Positions 57,381 to 64,000 of a stretch of DNA of 64,000 bases are shown piece by piece. Both the position numbers and the translations under genes were made by a program. The stretch covers positions 379,708 to 443,707 of the forward strand of contig CAVZRW010000008.1 of assembly GCA_963777855.1 (NCBI GenBank). The letters are read 5' to 3'. The notes below the pieces were generated by a model. The model was not told the origin of the DNA and searched no databases. It was given only the letters and a program-made list of their open reading frames with translations. Positions within the stretch are counted from its first letter, which is position 1. Each line of letters starts with the position of its first letter. The DNA comes from Prado023 sp963777855. GTDB taxonomy: Bacteria; Actinomycetota; Actinomycetes; S36-B12; CAIYMF01.

Positions 57381-58342
57381 CGGCGCACCGCCAGGATCGC
57401 CTCGAGGAGCAGGCCCACGCCGTCGTCGTTGTTGCTCGGGATGATGTGGTCGGCGGCTGCACGCGCGGCCGGGTGGCCGTTCGCGACGGCGTAGCCGGTT
57501 CCGGCGGCGCGGATGAGGGCCACGTCGTTGGGCATGTCGCCCACGGCCACGGTGTGCTGCCGGTCCACCCCGCGCAGCTCGGCGACCTCGAGGAAGCCGA
57601 TCCCCTTGTCGATCTCGCCGGCCATCACCTCGATGAGCACCGCGCGGGTGCCCGAGTGGGTGATGTGCAGCCGCGAGCCGAAGTCGGCCTCGGCCAGGGT
57701 GACCAGGGCGTCGGCGTCCAGGTCGCTGTCGGGCGGGGGCGCGGCCAGGAGCTTGATCACGGGTCCGGCGGCCACCAGCTCGGCGATGGGGCCGATCTGG
57801 GTCCCGGGGGCCCGACCCCACGGCGGTTCGTAGTCGGCCTCGATGCCCACGACGGTCAGGCCCATCAGGTCGTGGGCCTCGTGGGCGCCGTCGCACAGCC
57901 GCTCCACCGCGAAGGTGACCCCGGGCAGCTGGGCGCGCAGTCGCTCGGCGGCCTCGAGCACCAGGTCGGGGTCGATGGTGGTGCTGCGCAGCAGCCGCTC
58001 CTCGGCGAGGTCGACGACCATCGCGCCGTTGGCGCAGACCGCGATGCCTCGGTGCCCGGTCTGGTCGATGATCGGGGGCAGCCAGCGGGCCGGACGGCCC
58101 GTCACGTAGACGAGCTCGACGCCCTGCTCGGCCAGCCGGGGGATCGCCGTGAGCGCCCGGGTCCCGACCTGCAGGGCCCGGTCGAGCAGCGTGCCGTCGA
58201 GGTCGGTGCCGACCATCGCCACGGTGTCGGGCACCGGGATCGGCGCCGCTGGGTCGACGGCGACCCCGCCCGGCGCGTTGATCCCGTCGGGCAGGGGGCC
58301 CTCGCCGCGCGGCTGCCCGCCGGTGGTCGTGGGGGAGTCCAT
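57377..58342 (-). CDS. HAD-superfamily phosphatase (Cof/IIB type)
   Basis: A 321-residue hydrolase. Motif I is VGTDLDGTLLD, motif II VYVTGRPARW, and motifs III/IV are DKGIGFL and AVGDMPNDVALI, with the C2B cap between them. The first 40 residues are a Pro/Gly-rich extension. Such enzymes dephosphorylate sugar phosphates or flavin precursors. ATG 58342 has GGAAGGA. Coupled to the rhomboid gene. Confidence 0.9.
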   Translation of the reverse strand: MDSPTTTGGQPRGEGPLPDGINAPGGVAVDPAAPIPVPDTVAMVGTDLDGTLLDRALQVGTRALTAIPRLAEQGVELVYVTGRPARWLPPIIDQTGHRGIAVCANGAMVVDLAEERLLRSTTIDPDLVLEAAERLRAQLPGVTFAVERLCDGAHEAHDLMGLTVVGIEADYEPPWGRAPGTQIGPIAELVAAGPVIKLLAAPPPDSDLDADALVTLAEADFGSRLHITHSGTRAVLIEVMAGEIDKGIGFLEVAELRGVDRQHTVAVGDMPNDVALIRAAGTGYAVANGHPAARAAADHIIPSNNDDGVGLLLEAILAVRR

Positions 58343-58401
58343 GGGTCGATCCTTCCACGGGCAGCCGTCAGGCGGGCGTGACCGCGGGCCTCGGCCGCCG
58401 G

Positions 58402-59928
58402 TCAGCGCTTGGCCATGGCGCGCTCGGCCAGCGCGGTGATCGTCAGCGACGGGTTGACCCCGATGTTGGCCGGGACGACGCTGCCGTCGAGCACGCGCAG
58501 GTCGGGGTACACGTCGCCGTCGGCGGAGGAGAAGACCCGGTGCGCGGTGTCGACCACGCCCTGCTCGGGGTGATCGGCGATGACCGCGCCGCCGAGGATG
58601 TGCGCGGTGGCCCCGATGCCGAGCAGGGGGTCGAAGAGGGTGCCGTGCGCGGTTCCGCCGCTGGCCCGGGCCACCTGCCGGGCAGCCTCGTTGGCCTGCG
58701 GGAGGTGGGTCGGGATCGGTGCGGATCCGGGTGCGCGGCGGGAGTGCAGGCCCCAGCCGGCCAGGCCTCGGCGCAGCTCGAGGGCCATCTCGTTGTCGTC
58801 GTGCTGCATGACGGTCAGGACGGTCACCCGCTGGTTCCAGTCGCGGGCCCGCTGGTTGGCGGTGGCCCGCAGCGGGTCGCGTGCGATCGCGGCCAGCGTC
58901 GCGCGGATCCGGCTGGCGCGCGTCGGGCCGTCCACGAGGGGGCCCAGGTACCAGCGCATGTAGCCGTACGAGCGCGGGAACCGGTTGTTGGTCACGTGGG
59001 TCACGGCGTCGGGGTGGAAGTCGCTGCTGATCGTGGGCCCCTCCGCGACAGCGTCGCGGGCGTCGGGCTGCAGGACGGCGGTGAAGGCCTCGGAGTTCGT
59101 GCGCACGTGCGCCCCGAGAGCGGGCGAGGCCCAGGGCAGCGTGCGCCAGCGGTCGCGCGAGGCCAGCAGGAGCTCGGTGGTGCCCAGCACCCCGGCGGCC
59201 AGCACCACCTCGCGCGCCGTCATGCTCCCGATGCGGGCGTTGCGGCGCAGGGGGTCGACCAGGTCCAGTCGCCAGCCGCCGCCGTGCAGGCGGGCCAGGC
59301 GTACCACGCGCGACTCAGGCTCGATCCGGGCGCCGAGCTGCTCGGCGCGGGCCAGGTAGGTGCGGTCCACGCTGTTCTTGGCCCCGTGCGGGCAGCCCGT
59401 GATGCACGCCCCGCAGCGCACGCAGTCGGCGAACGAGATCCCCTGCGGGGTGGCGGCGAAGGTGCCGGCCACGCCCATCCGGTCGGCGGCCTGGGCCAGC
59501 CACGCATCCTGGGCGCCGGAGAACGGGTTGGTCGCCACTCCCAGCATCGCCTCGGCGACGGCGTAGTGGGCCTCGAGCTCGCCCGGCCAGTCCAGGCCAC
59601 CGGCGGACCAGCCGGGGGCCGCCCACGCCTGGTCGGTGGGCCGCAGCAGGACCGCGGCGTAGACGATGGACCCGCCCCCGACGCCCACGCCGTGCACCAC
59701 GATCACATGGCGCAGCAGGGTCTGGCTGAAGTACCCGCGCAGGCCGGCGGCGGGCATCCAGAGCAGGTCCCGGGTGCGCCTCGCGCCGGCCTCGAGGTCG
59801 GCCGGGGTCAGTCGGCGGCCCTGCTCGAGGACGGCCACCGAGCGGCCCGCCTCGGCGTGGCGCAGGGCTGCCACGCCGCCGCCGAACCCGGAGCCCACCA
59901 CCGCGACGTCCACGTCCCACGAACCCAT
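58402..59928 (-). CDS. GMC oxidoreductase (cholesterol-oxidase-like) with ferredoxin-like cysteine motif
   Basis: A 508-residue FAD enzyme. VDVAVVGSGFGGGVAALRHA binds FAD, GVGVGGGSIVYAAVLLRP is the GMC middle signature, and the C-terminal FAD segment is DGDVYPDLRVLDGSVVPANI then NPSLTITALAERAM. Residues about 170-190 contain CVRCGACITGCPHGAKN, a four-Cys pattern like a [4Fe-4S] site. This occurs in actinobacterial members annotated as steroid/cholesterol oxidases, but substrate is not established here. ATG 59928. Intact. Confidence 0.87.
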   Translation of the reverse strand: MGSWDVDVAVVGSGFGGGVAALRHAEAGRSVAVLEQGRRLTPADLEAGARRTRDLLWMPAAGLRGYFSQTLLRHVIVVHGVGVGGGSIVYAAVLLRPTDQAWAAPGWSAGGLDWPGELEAHYAVAEAMLGVATNPFSGAQDAWLAQAADRMGVAGTFAATPQGISFADCVRCGACITGCPHGAKNSVDRTYLARAEQLGARIEPESRVVRLARLHGGGWRLDLVDPLRRNARIGSMTAREVVLAAGVLGTTELLLASRDRWRTLPWASPALGAHVRTNSEAFTAVLQPDARDAVAEGPTISSDFHPDAVTHVTNNRFPRSYGYMRWYLGPLVDGPTRASRIRATLAAIARDPLRATANQRARDWNQRVTVLTVMQHDDNEMALELRRGLAGWGLHSRRAPGSAPIPTHLPQANEAARQVARASGGTAHGTLFDPLLGIGATAHILGGAVIADHPEQGVVDTAHRVFSSADGDVYPDLRVLDGSVVPANIGVNPSLTITALAERAMAKR

Positions 59929-60083
59929 CGCACCAGTCTCGTCCTCGGAGGGCGCCCGTGGCGCGAGGTGGGCGCCTCGGAGCCGGCGCGACGGTCGCCC
60001 TCCGCGCCAGCTCAAGGTGGCGGCCGGCGGTGTCGATATCACTCGTTGGACATCCCTGCCGGGCACCCTGAGCGGAGGTTCGC

Positions 60084-61316
60084 ATGGCAGGAGTTGACGC
60101 ACGACGGGGCGACCCCACGCCTTCGGGCGCCGTGCTCCAGGGTGCCCTGGAGTCGGCGTTCATCGCCGTGGGGCTGGCCACCATCGCGGCCCGGGTGGAG
60201 GCCCAGCGGGGCGACGCCATCGTCAACCTGGGCACGTTCCTGATCGCCCTGCTGCTGCTCGCAGGCTGCTGGCTTGTGGAGCAGGTGCGGGTCCCTGTGG
60301 GGCTGGACAGGGCGGGGCGCGTCGTCACGATGTCCGGCGTCAACGCTCTGCTGCTCCCGGCGGCGATCCTGCTCCCGCCGGCCCTGTTCGTCCCTGTCGC
60401 GTTCGCCGTCGAGCTGCCCTACCTGCGCGGGCGGGGGTACATGCGGCCCTTCGTCAACGGGTGCGTGCGCGTGGCCGACATGAGTGCCGCCTCGATCATG
60501 TTCACCCTGCTGGCGCCCCCGGGCGCGCCACGCGACGTGGTCCCGCAGACCGTGCTCGCCCTCGTCGTCGCGGGCACCGCCCTGCTGATGGTCGAGTCGC
60601 TGCTTGTCGCCCGGGCTGCTCGGCTGCGCCACGGCCTGAGCGCCCGGGAGCTGCCCCTGCTCGAGCGCAACGAGCTGGGGCGAGACCTGCCTGACGTGCT
60701 GCTCGGGGCCCTGCTGTGCCTGCTGCTGCCGACCCCCTCGGCGCTGGTGCTCGTCGTGCCGCTGCTGGCCTGGCGCCAGCAGTCCATCCGCGCGTACGCC
60801 ACGTACCTGCGTTCGCACCTCGACCCCAAGACGGGGCTGCTGAGCCTGCCCACCTTCCTGGAGATGGCCGCCGGCGAGCTGGCCCGAGCCCAGCGCACCG
60901 GCCAGCCCCTGGCCCTGCTCATCATGGACCTGGACGGGCTGAAGCGGGTGAACACCGAGCATGGGCACCTGGCGGGGGACCTGTGCATCACGACCATGGC
61001 GGGCGTCCTGACCCGCACAGTGCGCGCCGAGGACCTCACCAGCCGGTTCGGCGGCGACGAGTTCTGCCTGCTGCTGCCCGATACGAGCGCGACTCAGGCG
61101 GTGGCCGTGGCCCAGCGGGTCAGGACCGGTGCGCGCGAGACGCCGGTGCCCGGCATCGATGTGCGGCTCTCGGTCTCGATTGGAGTCGCCAGCTGCACGG
61201 CCACGGAGGACGTCACCTCGTTGATGACCCGGGCCGATGAGGCGCTGAGGGCTGCCAAGGCCGGCGGCGGGGACCGGGTGCACCGGGCGACGCCGGCGGG
61301 GCTCGCGACTCCGTAG
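60084..61316 (+). CDS. Membrane diguanylate cyclase (GGDEF protein)
   Basis: A 410-residue protein. Residues 20-240 hold about eight membrane segments that presumably sense a signal; no known sensor fold is recognised. The GGDEF domain (about 250-400) starts DPKTGLLSLPTFLEMA and has SRFGGDEFCLLLP, an intact active site. RAED lies five residues before GGDEF, the RxxD inhibitory I-site. It should make c-di-GMP and be product-inhibited. ATG 60084 follows GCGGAGG. No partner phosphodiesterase is nearby. Confidence 0.92.
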   Translation: MAGVDARRGDPTPSGAVLQGALESAFIAVGLATIAARVEAQRGDAIVNLGTFLIALLLLAGCWLVEQVRVPVGLDRAGRVVTMSGVNALLLPAAILLPPALFVPVAFAVELPYLRGRGYMRPFVNGCVRVADMSAASIMFTLLAPPGAPRDVVPQTVLALVVAGTALLMVESLLVARAARLRHGLSARELPLLERNELGRDLPDVLLGALLCLLLPTPSALVLVVPLLAWRQQSIRAYATYLRSHLDPKTGLLSLPTFLEMAAGELARAQRTGQPLALLIMDLDGLKRVNTEHGHLAGDLCITTMAGVLTRTVRAEDLTSRFGGDEFCLLLPDTSATQAVAVAQRVRTGARETPVPGIDVRLSVSIGVASCTATEDVTSLMTRADEALRAAKAGGGDRVHRATPAGLATP

Positions 61317-61360
61317 GGAGGTCGGCGCTCAGGCGCAGGTGGTGACCAGTCAGTGGTGGG

Positions 61361-61405
61361 TTGGCCGGGCGGGACCGATGTGCTACCATTCGAACACGTG
61401 TTCTG
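61361..61405 (+). promoter_or_regulatory. Promoter with left half of the split SOS (LexA) box
   Basis: TTGGCC (61361-61366) and TACCAT (61384-61389) form -35/-10 elements 17 bases apart. Touching the -10 is TCGAACACGTGTTCTG (61390-61405), which matches the actinobacterial SOS consensus TCGAAC-N4-GTTCGA at 10 of 12 positions; the last bases belong to the inserted element. LexA could still bind here and would control transcription into the transposase gene. Confidence 0.75.
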
Positions 61406-62396
61406 GGTATCTGCTTGAGTGCAGTAGTGTTGTGCGGGCTGTGGGGCAGCCGTGCGCAGGGTCGACTACCCGCGGACGTTTCAGGAGTTGCTGGACTGGT
61501 TCCCGGACGACGCGGCGTGTGTGGAGTACCTGGCGATGCTCCGCTGGCCAGACGGGTTCGCGTGCCCGCGGTGTGGCGGGCTGACGAGGCGTGGCGCACG
61601 GCGCGCGGCCGGTGGATGTGCCGGCAGTGCGGGCGGAAGACCTCGGTGACGGCGGGCACGATCTTCCACGGCACGCGGACCCCGTTGTCGACCTGGTTCG
61701 CCGCGGTGTGGTTCGTGACCTCGCAGAAGAACGGGGTCTCGGCGCAGGGGCTGCAGCGGGCGCTGGGGTTCGGGTCCTATGAGACGGCGTGGGCGTGGCT
61801 GCACAAGCTGCGCCGGGCGATGGTGCGCCCGGACCGCGACCTGCTGACCGGGGTGGTCGAGGTCGACGAGAGCGTTCGTCGGCGGAGTCAGCCCCGGCAG
61901 GCCCGGCGCGAGCACGGACAAGGTGCCGGTCATGATCGCCGTGGAACGGCGCCGGCGCACGCCGCCTGGGCCGGGTCCGGCTGGAGGTGGCCGAGCGCCG
62001 GCACCATCGACGTGGTCGACTTCGCCTGCGCAACGTGGGCGCCCGGCTCCACGATCCGCACCGACGGCGCGCGCATGTTCCGCCGGCTGGGCGCCCAGGG
62101 CTACACCCACGAGGCCACCCCCGGCTACAAGCCGCCGACCGCGACGCCGTCCTGCCGGGCGTCCACCTGGTGGCCTCGCTGCTCAAACGCTGGCTCGCCG
62201 GCACCCTGCACTACGGGCTCCAGACCAGCCACCTGCCGTACTACCTCGATGAGTTCACGTTCCGGTTCAACCGGCGCACCTCGGCCAACCGCGGGCTGCT
62301 CTTCTACCGGCTACTCCAGCAGGCCGTGGACACCGACCCGCATCCACTCAACGAGCTCGAATCCGGTGACCCACTGCACTCAAGCAGAGACCCAGA
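61402..62396 (+). mobile_element. IS1595-family insertion sequence (995 bp)
   Basis: The terminal inverted repeats begin TCTGGGTATCTGCTTGAGTG (left) and TCTGGGTCTCTGCTTGAGTG (right, read inward), continue GCAGT, and match at 23 of 24 bases. Both ends abut the same 8-bp direct repeat, ACACGTGT (61394-61401 and 62397-62404); 8 bp is the target duplication known for IS1595. The single gene inside is an ISXO2-like transposase. Confidence 0.88.
61452..62396 (+). pseudogene. ISXO2-like transposase, frameshifted
   Basis: Starts GTG 61452 with VDYPRTFQELLDWFPDDAAC, then a zinc ribbon (CPRCGG and CRQCGRK), TIFHGTRTPLSTWFAAVWFV, VEVDES (first catalytic Asp), IRTDGARMFRRL (second Asp) and LPYYLDEFTFRFNRRTS near the end. 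Frames change near 61580, 61873 (an extra G) and at two or more places around 61960-62150, so it is not a single open frame. It may be a decayed copy or affected by the sequence errors seen elsewhere. The last frame runs past the right repeat, so the true end is uncertain. Confidence 0.8.
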
Positions 62397-62408
62397 ACAC
62401 GTGTTCGA
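62393..62408 (+). promoter_or_regulatory. Right half of the split SOS (LexA) box
   Basis: CCAGAACACGTGTTCGA overlaps here; GAACACGTGTTCGA keeps the GAAC-N4-GTTC core and the right outer TCGA. It lies 52 bases before the HNH gene start. Before the insertion it was continuous with the left half as TCGAACACGTGTTCGA. Confidence 0.75.
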
Positions 62409-62459
62409 GCCAGTGGTGGGGGTGACCCCCGCGCCTGGGAGTACGGGGGGGTAGCAGCG

Positions 62460-64000
62460 ATGAGCGTCACACCAGCAGCCGGGGATCACCCGACGTGCGT
62501 GGACACCGGGTCCGCCGGGGACGCCCTGGGCACCGGGTCCGCGGGGGATCACCCGGCGCGTGGGGACAGCGATCCGGTGGGCGATCGGGTGCTGCGGGCG
62601 GGGCGGGAGGCCCGCCTGGCGGGCTGGTTGCGTGCCTGGTGGTGTGATGAGCGCCCGGCGTGGACCCAGGTGTCGTGGTGGGATGCGCGGTTGGCGGAGT
62701 CGGTGCGTCGGGTGCTGTGGCTGGCCCCGGGCCCGGGCCTGGTCGAGGCGCTGGCCGGGCTACCGGCCGGCGGGCCGTGCACCCTGGACCACGCCGAGGA
62801 CGGGTACCGCGGGTTCCCGGTGCCCGGACGCGCCCCGGGCTGGCCGTGCGCCTGCCAGGTCGTGCTGGCCGCGGCCTGGGATGCGTGCGCCTCGTGGCTG
62901 GCCACCCGCGCCGGTGGTGCGCTGGTGGCCGCGGCCGGGGCGGTGGAGGTGTCCGTCGAGGTCGGCCCGGGGCAGCGGATCACCGACCCGGCCCGGGAGG
63001 AGCTGGCCCACGCCCTGCGCAGCTCGATCGCCTCGATGGGCACCCGGATCGCGCACGCCCGGGCCCTGCACGCCCACCCCGGCCTGGTCGCGCTGGTCGA
63101 GTCCGCGGCGATCTCGGCGTGGGCCGCGCGCCTGGTCGTCGACCACCTGGCCGACCTGGACCCCGAGCAGGCCGGCCAGGTGATCACCCACCTCACCCAA
63201 CGCATCCAGACCCGGGCAGACACCGCCCGGCGCCCCCTGAACGCCGCCGAGATCTCCCAGGCCGCCCGCGCCGCCCGGCTGCGGATCTGCCCCGAAACCG
63301 CCCACCAGGCCCGGGTCCGGGCCTTCACCGGCCGGCGGGTCACCGTCCGCCCCGACCGCAACGGCATGGCCACCCTGATCGCCGACCGTCCGACGTCGAG
63401 GCCCACCGCATCCACCGCCGCCTCAGCGCGATCGCCACCGCCCTGCACACCGACACCCCCACCGACCCCCGCACCCGCGACCAACTCCGCGCCGACATCC
63501 TCACCGACCTCCTGCTCGGCACCCCCCACCCCACCGACCCCACCCAGCACGCCGATCCGGGCGCGGTCACCCCCACAGGACCAGCCACGAGCCCACCGGT
63601 CGACACCAACCCCACCCCCGGCCCACCCCGGCCCCGCCGCCGCGGGAGCCCCACCCCCCGGCGCCCCGGTCCGGGTCCGTGCCGCCGACGTCCAGGTCCA
63701 GGTCATCGTCTCGCTGGACACCCTGCTCGGCCTGAGCGCCGACCCCGCCCACATCCCCGGACTCGGCCCGATCCCCGCCGACATCGCCCGCGCACTGGCC
63801 GCCGACAGCCGCTGGCGAGCCTGGATCACCGACGCCACCGGCACCGTCACCGCCACCAGCACCCACACCTACACCCCCACCACCGCCCTGGCCCGCCTCG
63901 TCCGCGCCCGCGAACCCCACTGCCGCTTCCCCGGCTGCCGTCAACCCGCCCACCGCTGCGACCTCGACCACACCCAGCCCTGGCCCCACGGCACCACCTG
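62460..64000 (+). CDS. HNH endonuclease of the DUF222/13E12 family, 3'-truncated by the window, two frameshifts
   Basis: The frame starts MSVTPAAGDHPTCVDTGSAG and runs through a DUF222-type helical region (SIASMGTRIAHARALHAHPG, TLIADLS-like segment) to an HNH domain at the right edge: HCRFPGCRQPAH then CDLDHTQPWPHG. Frames shift near 63390 (a missing T) and 63650. Members are mobile-element-like or DNA-repair-associated nucleases, and several in mycobacteria belong to the LexA regulon. The ATG has only a G-rich stretch upstream. The IS lies between this gene and its likely promoter. Confidence 0.85.
   Translation, partial: MSVTPAAGDHPTCVDTGSAGDALGTGSAGDHPARGDSDPVGDRVLRAGREARLAGWLRAWWCDERPAWTQVSWWDARLAESVRRVLWLAPGPGLVEALAGLPAGGPCTLDHAEDGYRGFPVPGRAPGWPCACQVVLAAAWDACASWLATRAGGALVAAAGAVEVSVEVGPGQRITDPAREELAHALRSSIASMGTRIAHARALHAHPGLVALVESAAISAWAARLVVDHLADLDPEQAGQVITHLTQRIQTRADTARRPLNAAEISQAARAARLRICPETAHQARVRAFTGRRVTVRPDRNGMATLIADRPTSRPTASTAASARSPPPCTPTPPPTPAPATNSAPTSSPTSCSAPPTPPTPPSTPIRARSPPQDQPRAHRSTPTPPPAHPGPAAAGAPPPGAPVRVRAADVQVQVIVSLDTLLGLSADPAHIPGLGPIPADIARALAADSRWRAWITDATGTVTATSTHTYTPTTALARLVRAREPHCRFPGCRQPAHRCDLDHTQPWPHGTT

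Noticed and set aside
61351..62420. CAGTGGTGGG found on both sides of the IS (61351-61360 and 62411-62420) as target duplication
   Set aside because: The copies are at unequal distance from the inverted repeats (over 40 bases versus 14). ACACGTGT abuts both ends and has the length known for the family.

Overview
The window is high-GC DNA (roughly 70 % or more) with actinobacterial gene content and order. It has a dnaK-grpE-dnaJ-hspR-clpB heat-shock run with a HAIR operator, fba next to purA, a dUMP-forming type Dcd, a 4.5S-type SRP RNA, a DUF222/13E12 HNH endonuclease, a DUF4012 glycan-locus gene and many apparently leaderless genes. I place it in Actinomycetota (class Actinomycetes) and cannot go further from sequence alone.

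Layout. 0-6 kb: a membrane-protein fragment, a DUF389 protein, an APC amino-acid permease, a PIN/RHH toxin-antitoxin pair, tRNA-Gly(CCC), dcd and an MFS exporter. 6-18.6 kb: a surface-glycan region with two secreted GH-A-type hydrolase paralogues, a polyprenyl-phosphate sugar-1-phosphate transferase, two or three glycosyltransferases, a DUF4012 protein, a polytopic membrane protein and a secreted metallophosphoesterase with a PKD domain. 18.7-23 kb: a second MFS protein, a YbaK-type deacylase and a large membrane Fe-S reductase. 23-30 kb: the chaperone operon. 30-36 kb: tRNA-Ser(GGA), a secreted M23 peptidase, an OsmC protein, SRP RNA, an LD-carboxypeptidase, upp, tadA and a tocopherol-cyclase-like protein. 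36-38.5 kb: PTS EIIA, HPr and EI. 38.6-44 kb: purC, purB, purD and two uncharacterised genes. 44-49 kb: a class III aminotransferase and pntA-pntB transhydrogenase. 49-53 kb: an Old Yellow Enzyme homologue, purA and fba. 53-61.3 kb: a GlcD-like oxidase, GDPD, DUF4446, pheA, rhomboid protease, HAD phosphatase, GMC oxidoreductase and a diguanylate cyclase. 61.4-64 kb: an IS1595-type element followed by an HNH endonuclease that runs off the end.

The most striking observation is at the right end. A 995-bp IS1595-like element is flanked by 8-bp direct repeats (ACACGTGT). Removing the element and one repeat rebuilds a perfect actinobacterial LexA/SOS box (TCGAACACGTGTTCGA) with a -10 element beside it, upstream of the 13E12 HNH gene. 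The insertion has split an SOS promoter, and both new junctions keep the GAAC-N4-GTTC core.

Caution on quality. About 30 single-base indels interrupt otherwise well-conserved genes, including essential ones (purA, purB, purC, purD). They are most simply explained as sequencing or consensus errors. I annotate these as single genes spanning the shifts. All product names come from motif recognition by eye; no database search was run.
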